A stretch of DNA of 64,000 nucleotides from Agapetus fuscipes (GCA_951799405.1 OX637362.1:11828493-11892492), one strand, 5' to 3'; numbered from the stretch's first letter, positions 28,815 to 39,129 are shown. Notes: generated from the letters alone by a model not told the origin. Made by a program: numbers and translations.

Positions 28815-29035
28815 GTTTCAGATTCTAATCTAATCTAATATCAGATGCAAAGAAATGTAACATTAAGGATTCACATTATATGCATTTTCACAAGCAGACC
28901 TGTACAAGTTCGCGCGTAAGCATGCCGCGTGTGAACTTACAACATAAAAAACCGAATCTCAAATGAACATACACCCTAAAATTCTTACCTACCTTCCCTG
29001 AAACAGAGGTGACATTGGCAAAGTGAACCATTTTC
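28815..29035 (-). repeat. LINE-1fam 3' tail, reverse, head to head with the next
   Basis: TCTAATCTAATATCAGATG to AAGTGAACCATTTTCG. It meets the forward copy at about 29036, so two 5' ends are joined. Confidence 0.8.
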
Positions 29036-29280
29036 GTTGGTAGGTTGGTATGAGGCTGACCACCCATACTGTAAAAAATGGTTCACTTTGCCAATATCAC
29101 CCCTGTTTCAGGGAATGTCGGCAAGAGTTGCAGGGCTTATGTTCATTTGAGGTTTGGAATTTATTTGTAAGTACACAATCAGCATTTGTAAGCGCAAACT
29201 ACACGTGTTTGTTTGTGGGCATACATCTGAGGGCTTTGAATCAATATATCCTTGCAACTTAGATTATAGATTATAGACAT
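29036..29280 (+). repeat. LINE-1fam 3' tail, forward, well preserved
   Basis: TAGGTTGGTATGAGGCTG to TTAGATTATAGATTATAG. Close to 10540-10796. Confidence 0.88.
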
Positions 29281-29434
29281 CAAAACTAAAACACGATACA
29301 AAATTCTAATTTGAAAAACCATAGTCCTAGCCAGCATGCATGCAACATGTGATTTTTTTTTTCACAGGTAAGGGAGGCAGCTTTGCGCAACAACTGAGCT
29401 CAGTTTTTTTGGTCGTTTGTAACCGATTTATTTT

Positions 29435-29862
29435 TACAAGTACAGAGGCCGGCCTCGCGCCAGCCGCAGGGATTTTCTAGCTACCGAGGCGACTCTTGTG
29501 AAGGCTGAGTAAACCTCGCCGATAATTTCATTTATGGATTTTGAAATAAACGCATAAACACGAAATCATATGTCGATGTTATGGCCGCGGGGATCAAGAT
29601 AGGTTATTTGGAACCGGATAACGTTGGTTCGAATCCCGCGACGATAACTTTGACCCTGGTTCAACAGATGCTGTTGCATGCACACAAGCTTATGCTTTCG
29701 CATGAAGACAACTGGCCAGGCAAAATAGGTTGGTGGATTGCATTCCTTTCCACAAATCTATTTAAAAAAAAAAAAACTGACACCCTCAGTGGGGTTCGAG
29801 CATGGGCTCTTGGCATGGAATACAAGCATTCTAACAACTGAGCTATCGACCGGACTCATGAC
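29435..29862 (-). mobile_element. SINE B, reverse, split by SINE C
   Basis: Body at 29435-29565 (TTTATTTTTACAAG, GAAGGCTGAGTAAACCTCG, GAAATAAACGCATAAACACG) and head at 29773-29862 (TGACACCCTCAGTGGGG, GGCATGGAATACAAGC, GAGCTATCGACCGGACT). The break falls in the middle segment at GAAATCAT / CTGACACC. Confidence 0.82.
29566..29772 (+). mobile_element. SINE C, forward, full length, nested in SINE B
   Basis: Head GTTATGGCCGCGGGGATC, B box GTTGGTTCGAATCCCGCG, body TTTGACCCTGGTTCAACAG, CATGAAGACAACTGGCCAGG, end TTTCCACAAATCTATTT followed by an A run of about 13. It interrupts a SINE B and so is younger than it. Confidence 0.85.
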
Positions 29863-30043
29863 ATGGGTAGATAATTATAAAAATATTCAACATAATATGT
29901 AAGGCTGTAGGTAATACAAGGATCAGAACTGAAGAAACTTATTGTGGTTTACACGAAGTAACAAGTGGATATCCTGAAACATGCTTCCTTTTATTTTATC
30001 CTTGAACTCAACAAACTCTACGAAGAAGTCGGCACAGAGACAT

Positions 30044-30289
30044 CAGTACCCTTAGTACGAGTTGCAAAACTTGAGAAAAGTAAAGTTTACGGAAAATATT
30101 AGAGAGTGATTTCTCCCAAAATCTGTCGTTTTTGTTTCTTACACTTTATGGTCTTAACAAAAGAGTTACAGTGATGAAGAAAATAAAGTTCAAACAAACA
30201 AAAACGGCAGATTTTGGGGGCAATCACTCTTTAATAATTGCCGTAAACTTTACATTACTCAAGTTTTGCAACTCGTACTAAGGGTACAG
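30044..30289. mobile_element. 246-bp MITE with about 100-bp terminal inverted repeats, copy 1
   Basis: Left end CAGTACCCTTAGTACGAG and right end CTCGTACTAAGGGTACAG are complementary, and the arms stay complementary inward through GTTGCAAAACTTGAG, AAGTTTACGG and AATCACTCT. The loop contains GTTACAGTGATGAAG. A second copy of equal length lies at 52879-53124. No ORF. No obvious target duplication. Confidence 0.85.
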
Positions 30290-30321
30290 ATATCAATGTT
30301 AAATACACATGTTCAACAAGA

Positions 30322-30590
30322 TACGGTCAATAGCTCAGTGCTTGCATTCCATGCCGAGAGTGCCAGAAATAATTTCACATTTCGGTATTTATTTCAAACC
30401 CAAAATAAAATACTGCCAAAGCTTACTCGGCCTTCACGAGAAATGAGGCCCCTCGGGAGCTGGAAAACTCCTACTTCAACTGAAGTTGTTAGCGTTAAGC
30501 TGGTCCCCCTTAGCAGTAAAAGTAAATAGTTCCACTCGCCACATGCAACCCCCTCGGGGAAAACGCGGAAAGGACTATTTGTGTAGTTAA
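30322..30590 (+). mobile_element. SINE B, forward, diverged
   Basis: GGTCAATAGCTCAGTGCTTG, AATAATTTCACATTTCGG, CCTACTTCAACTGAAGTTG and CATGCAACCCCCTCGGGG. The B box is deleted. Confidence 0.75.
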
Positions 30591-30644
30591 GTTACGTAGC
30601 ATTATAACAATTGTATTAATTTTTATTTCGCAGTTTCTAAAATT

Positions 30645-30870
30645 TATCTACAATCTAAGTTGCTAAGATTCACATACAAATCTTCCAAATTCATACTAAA
30701 TGCATGCCCACAAGCAGACTGGTTCGTGCTTTCACATGTTGCATGTGTACCTAAATGAAAAATTAAAATCCAAATCTCAAATGAATATAAGCCGTGAAAC
30801 TCTGGCTAACCTTCCCTGAAACATGAGGGGTTCAGAAAGTGAACCATTTTTTGACATTATATAGTGAAAT
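30645..30870 (-). repeat. LINE-1fam 3' tail, reverse
   Basis: TACAATCTAAGTTGCTAAG to CAGAAAGTGAACC. Diverged; the hairpin is damaged (CCTGAAACATGAGG). Confidence 0.7.
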
Positions 30871-30939
30871 TCATACAAACGTATGACTTAAGGATCTAAA
30901 AACACTTATAAGTTAAAACTTTGCTCGTAAAATATGTGT

Positions 30940-31045
30940 ATAAAGCAAACGAACAAACAAACACCAATCAACAAAACAAACAAACACCAATCAATCAAAC
31001 AAACAAACACCAATCAATCAAACAAACGAACAAACTTCAAAAATT
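30940..31045 (+). repeat. Tandem repeat of about 24 bp
   Basis: Units with AAACAAACAAACACCAATCA repeated four times with length changes. The 77-codon frame here is a by-product. Confidence 0.7.
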
Positions 31046-31464
31046 CTAAATATAGGGAATCGTTCAGTTTGTCAAGACGAACATTTTGTGGAAAAACATT
31101 TTCAAAAGTTCGTAAAAACAGACGCAGCTTTCCTGAGGTATTTTGTACACAATATATTATCGTTTAAAAAAATCGACAATCTTCATTAGAAGCAACAAAA
31201 AAAGAGTAAGAATAAGAAGAATGATATTTAATCATTCAAACAATCACTAGATCATATTGTTTCATAATAATTCCCACTGTACTTAAGCCTTAAAATATGT
31301 AACATGGTACTCAACCAAGCGAGTAAGATTCTTAGTAATGTGCCTAGTTAACACAGTCAGTTTGAGTTGAGCGAGTCAAAAAAGATAGTCAACAAAATAA
31401 GCCCTCTGTAATTAAGAGAAAACCGCATACATGAAATTATGTTAAAGTTTTGTATAATTCAGGT

Positions 31465-31717
31465 ATCTATAATCTATAATCTAAGTTGCAAGGATATATT
31501 CATTTTAAGCTCTCAGATGTATGCCCACAAACCAACAAGTGTAGTTCGCGCTTACAAATGCTGAATGTGTACTTACAAATAAAATCCAAACCTCAAATGA
31601 ACATAAGCCCCACAACTTTTGCCGACCTTCCCTGAAACAGGGGTGACATTGGCAAAGTGAACCATTTTTTACAGTATGGGTGGTCAGCCTCATACCAACC
31701 TATAAGTCAAGGAATAC
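31465..31717 (-). repeat. LINE-1fam 3' tail, reverse, well preserved
   Basis: CTATAATCTATAATCTAAG to CAACCTATAAGTCAAGGAA with an intact hairpin. Confidence 0.88.
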
Positions 31718-31802
31718 TTTCCTAAACTACTAGGAAGGTATTATTTTGTGAAAAAGAAGAATAATATTGAAAATCGAGAAAATCATGAGAAACGCTGACT
31801 TA

Positions 31803-32000
31803 CTGTCTATAATCTATGTTGCAAAGGTATATACACATTAAAAATATATATAAAATGCTTGCCCACAAACAGGCACGTGTAAATTCATGCTTACAAATAC
31901 TGCATGTGTTTATACAAATCTGAAATGAAAATGAACCGTGCAACTTTTGCCGACCTTCCCTGAAACCGAGGGTGACATTGACAAAATGAACTGTCTCCAA
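31803..32000 (-). repeat. LINE-1fam 3' tail, reverse, partial
   Basis: TCTATAATCTATGTTGC to ACATTGACAAAATGAAC. It stops before the CTGACC box. Confidence 0.75.
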
Positions 32001-32027
32001 CGAAAATAGTAGAAAGTAAGTATGAGG

Positions 32028-32266
32028 ATTGTGTGTTTTGTGAGCGCTGTTTTCATGTGAATCACAACTCAAGAGCTCTCAGCGAGCGATAAAAAAGACA
32101 CCAATTGTCAAGTAAGAACAAATTTCTCCAAGTTTTTTCTTTTTAATTCAGGGAAGTGCATATTTGAAAAGGAAAGGAAATTGTTTTAGTCGTCTGCTGG
32201 GAATATAACTCACTATCTTCATGTAACGAATTGAAAGCGCTAACCACATGACAATGGACGAGTTGA
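32028..32266 (-). mobile_element. SINE A, reverse, decayed
   Basis: TTGTGAGCGCTGTTTTCATG, CTCAAGAGCTCTCAGCGAG, CCAATTGTCAAGTAAG. The head is barely recognisable. Confidence 0.6.
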
Positions 32267-33050
32267 TAGGCGAAAACTCTAAAATAGTTATTTGCATAAA
32301 AAATCAATTCACCTGTTCCCTAAGATAAAAAAATATCACACATTACTCACATATCGATTTCCTGCTTCACGAGATGATAAAATGAATCGACATACCTGAA
32401 ACAAAACACAAAATAAAATAAAATAAATTGGTATTTTTTTTTCAATTTTACATCTTTTAAAAAGACTACAAACATGGTACTTAAATAAAAATGGTTACGT
32501 ATTTTGTCTAGGCTACTTTATCCGCTCCAAAAAAAAAAATGTGTTTGAATTCTAAAACTGTTTTTTTCTAGCACAAAAATGCCAAATTCTTAGAGAATTG
32601 GAATTCCACTCGACAGTTCCAGAATTCATGCGAGCGACTAACTGATTTAACTAGCGTACCAACTGTCTGTTTTTTTATTCGCCACGCATACAAGGCTTCA
32701 CTTCCGTACGATGCGCGCTATTGCTTAAGAGTGCTTTTGACCTACGTAAGTTTATTACATAATACTCCGAAGAATACAACATTACATACAAACTTATCCA
32801 AAGAGTTTTACCGAAAGTGTATGGGAACTCAAGCCGGATCTCTAGTGAGTGTTTTTGTTTTAATACATATTTGGTAAAACATTTAGTTTGAGTAAAAGGT
32901 AAACGTTTTTTACATATTTGGTGTGATCGCTTGTGATCAATCAATTTGAATGAAACTACAGACATGGAGACAAACATCCAATTAACAATTAAACCAATAA
33001 TAAATTATTGTTTCTTGCCAATACTGTCCAGTAAGGAAACAATAATTGCT
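32267..33050. other. No recognised feature
   Basis: AT-rich, several A and T runs. A 100-codon frame on the minus strand (32675-32977) has no recognisable domain or bias. Confidence 0.35.
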
Positions 33051-33057
33051 CAATTTT

Positions 33058-33250
33058 CAAATGCTGCCAATATCACCCCTGTTTATGGTAAGGTCGGCAA
33101 AAGTTGCAGGGTTTATGTTCATTTGAAGTTTCGTTTTTTTTTTTAATTTGTGAGTAAACATGCAGCATTTGTAAGAGCGAATTTACACGGGTCTGTTTGT
33201 GGGCATGAATTAAATATAAGGTTTAAATTTAACTTATCTGTGAAACTTCC
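33058..33250 (+). repeat. LINE-1fam 3' tail, forward, partial
   Basis: GCCAATATCACCCCTG, GGTCGGCAAAAGTTGC, ACATGCAGCATTTGTAAG. Confidence 0.7.
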
Positions 33251-33269
33251 CTTAAATATTTGATATTAT

Positions 33270-33535
33270 ACACCATCCTGTAAAAATGGTTCACTTTGCC
33301 AATGTCACCCCTGTCTCAGGGAAGGACGGCAAGAGTTGCAGGGTGTATGTCCATTTGAGATTTGGTTTTTATGTTGTAGGTTCACATGAGGCATGTGCAA
33401 GCGCGAACTTTTCAGTGTCTGGTTGTGAGAATGCATGTAATGTGAATCTCTAATGTAATTGTTTAAATTAGCATTATTTTGCTACAATAAAAAAAAAAAA
33501 AAAAAACATATCTTTGAAACATAGATTAGATTTGA
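33270..33535 (+). repeat. LINE-1fam 3' tail with small A-rich insertion
   Basis: CACCATCCTGTAAAAATGG to AAACATAGATTAGATTTG. Between TAATGTAATTG and CATATCTTTG about 45 bases ending in a run of 18 A (33489-33506) intrude. Confidence 0.7.
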
Positions 33536-33579
33536 TATTATACACCTCTCTTTCAGGGAAAGGCGGCAAAAGCAAAAGT

Positions 33580-33812
33580 CTGTTTGGACTAAATCCTACA
33601 GGTACTACGATGGGATAACGTGTTGGTACTCGAATTTGCGTTATTGACACTAACGCCGGTTCTAACCCCGCCTGCGTCATGTACTATCGACAATAGCTTC
33701 GACCTTGGTTCAGCAGATGTCTTTTAATTGTTATTAATTAATAATTCATCAAAAATATTCAATAATAAATAACTAATTTATAATGTTAAAGTCTGTTTCT
33801 GGCCAGGCAACA
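33580..33812 (+). mobile_element. SINE C variant, forward
   Basis: Head GGACTAAATCC, B-box-like GCCGGTTCTAACCCCGC, body CTTCGACCTTGGTTCAGCAG, AT-rich middle with ATTCATCAAAAATATTC and end AGTCTGTTTCTGGCCAGGC. It shares the AT-rich middle with 41855-42115. Confidence 0.6.
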
Positions 33813-34195
33813 TCTGTTACTGTTTTGTATCCGGCTGCCGTTGCACTAGGGGTGGCCGGTACCTCCGCAGATGCGTCTACATTTTTTTCTGTCCTTGCAT
33901 ACCTCTTTAATCTCTTCAACATTCATCACTTTCTTCCTACTTACTCTTCTTTTATTCTCACTCTGTAGGTTCCATTCTTCCGCAATCTCACATATTTGGT
34001 CTGTCTATTCCTTCCTCGGCCTTCCCCTTCCACGCATTCTACTGACATTTTCTGTGTACACTTTATTCGTCAATCGTTCATCATCAATTCTTTCAATATG
34101 TCCAAACCATCTCATCACACTCGTTCATCACCCAATCATAGCGGATTCTATCATTCAGTGTCTTTCCAGTCATTGCTCTCAGGTTAGCCATTTCA
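33812..34195 (-). mobile_element. LINE-2fam 3' end, reverse, subfamily b
   Basis: 3' end at 33812 (TTGTATCCGGCTGCCG and GGTGGCCGGTACCTCC). On the minus strand the coding part carries the KEVCKD, GRGRPRK-like and MRWFGHIERIDDERLTN-type blocks up to 34120. Frame disrupted. Confidence 0.75.
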
Positions 34196-34610
34196 ACATA
34201 AGTTGGTGAATTGAATTCTTTTTCATAAATCAATTAAAAAATTAAAACGTTGGGACCATATTATTTTCATAAATTTCAATGAGGTTACACTCAAGAAATT
34301 ATCTTACAACACTTGTTTGATTGAACTTCCAAATAAGGAATTGAACAATGAATTTACTTAGCTACAAGGCTGGTGTTTACAGAGGTGACTAGGAAACATG
34401 GGATAGGGGTTTTTGAGAATGAGGGCACGTCCTCGATTCGATCCTGATCTCTCGTCGATCTATTCATGATGGGCAACTTAACGTTTGCCCTTTGATGGAC
34501 CCTCTTTACCACAATTACACAACTATTCATAGTCCTTATCGAAACACGAGAGAGAAACCTTAGAAATCCAAGCTTCGACCGGATAACAATACCTTTCCTG
34601 AAGAAACGCA
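34196..34610. other. No recognised feature
   Basis: Unique-looking AT-rich sequence. Confidence 0.35.
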
Positions 34611-34611
34611 A

Positions 34612-34795
34612 CCAAGCTACACATATAATGTGATTCCTTGCCTGCGTTTTCCCCGAAGAGGTCGCATGTGGTGATTCGGGGCCTATTTAATTTTTCAGGT
34701 AAGAGGGCCGGCCTAACACCAACCTCTTCGGTTGAAGTGGGGGTTTCCCAGCTCCCGAGGGGGGTGGTTTTCAATTCCTGAAAAAGGGGAGGCAT
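34612..34795 (-). mobile_element. SINE B, reverse, 3' part
   Basis: AGCTACACATATAATGTG, GCGTTTTCCCCGAAGAGG, CAACCTCTTCGGTTGAAGTG, GCTCCCGAGGGGGGTGG. Head missing. Confidence 0.75.
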
Positions 34796-34949
34796 TGTCA
34801 AGTGTGAACTTAGTTTTACCTGCAGAGAAGTTAAGTCTTTATCAAACCATTAGTCAAATAACAAAAAAAAAAAATACTGAAGAGTGGACTACGGGCAACA
34901 AAGCAATTTTTTTGTTTTAATAAAAAAAAGAAGCAACTTAACAGATTTA

Positions 34950-35375
34950 AGTCTTTTCTGAATCTTCTGGATGCCCAAATTCTCTCACATCGCTCCGCTG
35001 TTGAAAGAACTACATTGGCTTCGTTTTCCTGAGAGGGTGGTCTACCGTGTGTGTTTGATGGTATTTAAAGCCCTAAATGGTTTGGCTCCATCATATCTGG
35101 CAGATATGTTTTCCCCCGTTGAGGTGAGTGTGAGGGGGCGGACACTTAGGTCAGCGGGGAGTGGTGCTGTCAGGTTGATGCAGCCTCGCAGTCAAATACG
35201 CAATAATTTTGGGGATCGCGCTTTCCGGTTTGCGGGACCGATGTAGTGTTATTTAAGGGAGCACTGAAACGGTACCTTTATAAAATATCTCATTCATGAT
35301 TGGAAGAGGCCCTTGATGTGTGACATACACAAAAACGGCGCTCTTTTGTCATGTAGAAAATACCATTCTTATATT
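34950..35375 (+). mobile_element. LINE family 5 (CR1/L2-like) C-terminus
   Basis: The frame 34971-35246 encodes KFSHIAPLLKELHWLRFPER, VCLMVFKALNGLAPSYLADM, RTLRSAGSGAVRLMQPRS and FGDRAFRFAGPM. HIxPLLKELHWLPV... followed by YKALNGLAPxYL is a well-known CR1/L2 C-terminal signature. A deletion after FRFAGPM removes the WNRLPPGVR block that is present in the copy at 43405. The 3' end is GGCCCTTGATGTGTGACAT and AACGGCGCTC. Confidence 0.8.
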
Positions 35376-35680
35376 TATATATACTTAGTCGGTCATAAAG
35401 TATAAAGAATTTGCGCTGTATGTGCAGCTAAGTTTTTTTAGTTGCTGCAAGAGTGGGTGTCTCGGGGTTTTGAAATACCATGACCGGACGCCGGCTGTCA
35501 GTAATGATGGTGGCATTACGGCCGTATGACCCGCAACTCTAGTCGCACAAGCCCAAGCCCCGCTAATGATACCTCCGGCATACTCAGGCCGAGATGCGAG
35601 GAATGCTGCGAGATGGGCGCGCGTTTGAGAAAGGAAAAGGAGGTCTTGTGATAGAGGATCGTTCATTTTTAAACAACTTA
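35376..35680. other. Unassigned, GC-richer segment
   Basis: 35480-35640 is GC-rich with no family match in the window. A 93-codon minus-strand frame (35385-35666) carries no recognised domain. Confidence 0.35.
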
Positions 35681-35682
35681 TT

Positions 35683-36190
35683 TCCTTGACTTATTGGTTG
35701 GTATGAGGGTGACCACCCACACTGTAAAAAAATGTTCGCTTTGCCAATGTCACCCCTGTGTCAGGGAAGGTCGGCAAAATATGCAGGGTTTATGTTCATT
35801 TTAGATTTGGATTTTAGTTTGAAAGTTTGAAAATATGCAGCATTTGTAAGCGCGAACTTTGTGGGCATTTTGTGTTTGTGGGCTTGCATTTAATATGAAT
35901 TTTTAATGTTAATATAACTAAAAAATTAAAATAAAAAATAAAAAAAACAAATTGTATTAGGTTACGGGCGAGTAAAATTTAATAATGTACGACCGGTTTC
36001 GTAAACAATGTTTCCATCGTCAGGTACAAAATAATTATTAAATTTTACTCGCCCGTAACCTAATACAATTTGCTTTTTCTATTTTTTATTTTAATTTTTA
36101 AAAAATGAAAGTATACAAAGTGAATGCCTCATCAATTAATGATATTTAATATAACTCTTTGCAACTTAGATCATAGATTACAGATTTAAC
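35683..36190 (+). repeat. LINE-1fam 3' tail, forward, split by 35920-36145
   Basis: The first part starts CCTTGACTTATTGGTTGG and breaks at TTAATATAACT. The second part resumes with the same 11 bp at 36146 and ends CTTTGCAACTTAGATCATAG. Confidence 0.82.
35920..36145 (-). mobile_element. 226-bp inverted-repeat element with hammerhead-like core and 11-bp target duplication
   Basis: Direct repeats TTAATATAACT (35909-35919, 36146-36156) bound the insert. Arms 35948-35986 and 36034-36072 are perfect 39-bp inverted repeats, extending to about 67 bp with few mismatches. On the minus strand the 47-bp centre has GTAC, CTGACGA (36023-36017), a stem II of GGAAAC/GTTTAC with loop ATT, GAAAC (36000-35996), CGGTC, GTAC. 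If folded, the arms form an exceptionally long stem I. There is no ORF. Confidence 0.75.
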
Positions 36191-36192
36191 CT

Positions 36193-36295
36193 TGCAACTG
36201 CTGCGGCTTTTATTGAAACCGGGGTGGCATTGGCAAAAGCTTCAACAGAATGAGAGGTCAGCCTCATACCAACCTATAGGTCAAGGAAATCTAGG
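36193..36295 (-). repeat. LINE-1fam 3' tail, reverse, short
   Basis: CTTGCAACTGCTGCGG to CCTATAGGTCAAGGAA. It directly follows the forward copy. Confidence 0.7.
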
Positions 36296-36416
36296 ATATA
36301 TTTTCGATATGTGAGAAAAACATACAAACATAGATAATCGTTTTTAGGGACAAGGAATCATATTTCAAATTTATAATTCAATTTCAAATTCATATTTCAA
36401 ACAATAATAATATTAG

Positions 36417-36697
36417 GATGGTGAGCGCTGTTTTCGTGTGTTTCACACCTCAAGAACCCTCTGCGAGCTTGGTCGTCACTGTAGAATGCGCCAATTCTCA
36501 AGCAAGACCCAGTTGCTGTAAGGCTGGATGGACCTTAAGTGACCGGTCTTTGGAAAAGGTACATGAATTTTTCATCCAGCGAAGAGCATAAATATGAAAA
36601 TTTCAATTACATTTTTTTGTGTTCTACCGGGACTCGAACCCACGATCTTCCATGTACAAGTCAGAGGTGTTTATCATTAGACTACGGACCGGTCAAA
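36417..36697 (-). mobile_element. SINE A, reverse, full length
   Basis: GGTGAGCGCTGTTTTCGTG, CTCTGCGAGCTTGGTCGTC, CAAGCAAGACCCAGTTGC, head with GGGACTCGAACCCACG (B box) and AGACTACGGACCGGTC. Confidence 0.88.
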
Positions 36698-36819
36698 ATG
36701 TTTATTTTAATTTAAAAAAAAAATACACGGATTTTTTTAAATTTTATATTTCAATAAAAAAAAATAACACCGTTTAATAACACAGAGTTGGACAACAAAA
36801 TTATTGAAATAAAAAAAAA

Positions 36820-37173
36820 AAATGCGCAAAAATTTCTCCGATAGCTTTATATGTGAACCCAAGAGCGGCGCTACTCTCACACGCGCTGGTACAGTGAGCG
36901 AAATGCAGGCGAGCGCACTCTCCGTACCATTATACAATACAATAATATTACGTGTACCTACACGGGCGGGCCTTCCTCTTGTACCGGCAAGGTTGACGTT
37001 GCAAAATGTTAAAACCAACGACCGCCAGCGTCCCAAGTTCAGTGTCAGTCCGAACGTGGTCGGTGCAAGTACTAAAGTACCCAACAGACCGACCGTCACT
37101 GGTTCACAGCCCGACTAGCGGAACATATTCTACGATCGGATTTTAGTTAGCGATCTGTGTGCGGACATTTCGA
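36820..37173 (+). promoter_or_regulatory. GC-richer upstream block of a candidate promoter
   Basis: Composition rises sharply (CGCGCTGG, CGAGCGCACTC, ACGGGCGGGCC) relative to the AT-rich neighbours, and the block ends just before a TATA box. Frames on both strands across it (36737-37118) lack domains and are probably a consequence of the composition. Confidence 0.35.
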
Positions 37174-37250
37174 TATAAAAGACTTTAAAAGCTTAAAAAA
37201 TTCAGTGATTTTATGTGTTTTTAAGTGTCCCAGCTGAATTTACGGTATGT
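37174..37250 (+). promoter_or_regulatory. Candidate core promoter, short first exon and splice donor
   Basis: TATAAAA at 37174-37180, then TCAGT at 37202-37206 with the A at +1, 30 bp downstream of the TATA start. This fits the arthropod TATA/initiator spacing. A GTATGT donor-like site at 37245-37250 would define a 41-bp noncoding first exon. The gene itself is not visible in this window. Confidence 0.4.
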
Positions 37251-38470
37251 AATTTTTTTTGTCAGTTACAATAAGGTTTCGTTTGTGTATATATACGTGA
37301 AATAGATGAAAAGATATTGTATGTATCGGCAAAAAAGGTACTTAGAAAATTATTTGAACGGAAGATTTTTAAAATCTTGATTTTCTTTGGAAAATAGGTG
37401 TTTTGGTTAGTAGGTGGATGTATTTAAAAAAAAATAACGACAAAATAAAATACGTTTATCTATGGATACAAATATGAAATAAATGAAACAGTGTTGATTT
37501 TAAATTAAGAGTTTTATTGATATAATTATATTATTGAGTATTTACAAAATGTGAAATATTAAGAAAAGAAGACGTTTGTTGGCATGAAAAAAAAAGAGGA
37601 AGAAATTATAAAAAAACTCAAGAAGAACGAGCATAAAATCGTTATAAATATGTTGTACAAAAAAATTAAGAGGTTTATTATAAAAAATGAAATAAATATC
37701 AGAGAAATCATAAAAAAAATTAGAAAACTTAAAAATGTTGAATAAGGCGCCATAGGAAAAATTATTTAGTAAATTTGAGGAAATTCTGATTTTAAAAACG
37801 TCGAAAACAGCTGATAGTTTCCATTCATTATATTTATAATTTTGTATGAAATTATTTTTGCATCGACTGCCAAATTTCAAAGAAACACAAGGTGATTAGT
37901 GACGTGCAAAAAATGATCAATTATATCAGTAAAGAAATTGCAATATACAAAATAAATGGCCAAATGTTTCGTTAAATTTTAGAAATTTGTAACAATTTTC
38001 TACTGCTATTTGATCGATATTCTGAAACAGTTTTGATTGGTGAAAGTACGAAAAAAAATGAAATTTTAAAACCACATTGAATAGTTTTATTTATAGGAAA
38101 AAATATTCGGAAAAATTAAAAAAGATTATTTGACAAAATCTCACAAATTGGATGAAGAAAGCACAATCAGAGAATTTGGTTTTAGAACTAAAAATTTAAA
38201 GTGAAAATCTACGAGATGAATTTAGAATATTTTGATAATATAAAATGGAATAAGTTAACGGTAAAATTATGTAGTCAATTCTTTTCAGAAAACTTTACAA
38301 AAAGAAGTTATATAAAATGAAAAACAAAAATTGTTAATCGATAAAAAAATATCAAAAGCATGAAAATGAGCTAGTTCAAATATAAAAACCGTAGATGGCT
38401 AACATTTATAACTTCGCCAAAAATAAAATTGCAAATGCACACCCATAAAAATGCTAAACATTCACGATTA
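37251..38470. other. AT-rich segment; possible intron
   Basis: Very AT-rich. Minus-strand frames at 37542-37880 are Phe/Ile/Asn-rich, as expected from composition. No repeat family seen. If the promoter at 37174 is real, this would be intronic. Confidence 0.3.
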
Positions 38471-38474
38471 CACA

Positions 38475-38640
38475 CTGCATTTGTAACTAGTGTAACTTCT
38501 TGTCGCGTTTTCCCCAAAGGGGTCGTATGTGGTGAGCGAAACCTATTTATTTTTACTGGTGATGGTGTCGGTCTTACGCCAACCACTTTAGTTGAAGTGG
38601 GAGTTTCTCGGCTCTCATTTCTTGTGAAGGCTGAGTGCTT
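38475..38640 (-). mobile_element. SINE B, reverse, 3' part
   Basis: AGTGTAACTTCTTGTCGCG, CCCCAAAGGGGTCG, CACTTTAGTTGAAGTGGGAG, GTGAAGGCTGAGTG. Confidence 0.8.
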
Positions 38641-38699
38641 ATAAAATAAGACTTAAGTCAAATATGAGCATAAACCTTATAACTCTCTTTTTCCTGTCC

Positions 38700-39129
38700 C
38701 TAAAACAGAGTGTGTTTAATTTTTCAAAGACTGGGTGGACAACCTCATACAATGTATTAAAAATATAGATTTTGATTTGATGTGAGAAAAAATACGAGTA
38801 TGATCCTCAAACTAGAAATGAAGAAAAAAACAAAAATGTTCCAAGTTTTATCAGGAAATAAAAAAGTGATGTTAGTTATTTCTTGGATAAAAAGATGAAA
38901 TAGGAAGACACAATGAGGATTTTTTGTGAGTTTTGATAATAATGCATTTTTATCGATTAAATAGAAAAAAGTACGTGTTGAGTATACTTACGACGAAAAA
39001 AAAACAGTGAATGAAAAGGATTCTTTGAGTGAAAAAAAATGATTTCAAATAAACCACAATAACAATTTTGTTATTTTTTAAAAACATTATTAACAATTAA
39101 ATTCTTGTCGTTTTTATTATAACGATACT
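38700..39129. other. No recognised feature
   Basis: AT-rich; 38660-38760 has weak similarity to a reverse LINE-1fam tail (AAATATGAGCATAAACC). Confidence 0.35.

Noticed and set aside
30940..31045. CRISPR-like array
   Set aside because: Simple 24-bp tandem repeat with no spacers, in a eukaryotic context.
32675..32977. 100-codon minus-strand frame
   Set aside because: No recognised domain, no homologous copy, ordinary length for chance at this composition.
36737..37118. Overlapping frames of 98 and 120 codons on both strands
   Set aside because: Both cover the same GC-richer block; mutual overlap and lack of domains speak against coding.
37542..37880. 112-codon minus-strand frame, hydrophobic
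   Set aside because: Phe/Ile/Asn composition is expected from very AT-rich DNA; no domain or start context.
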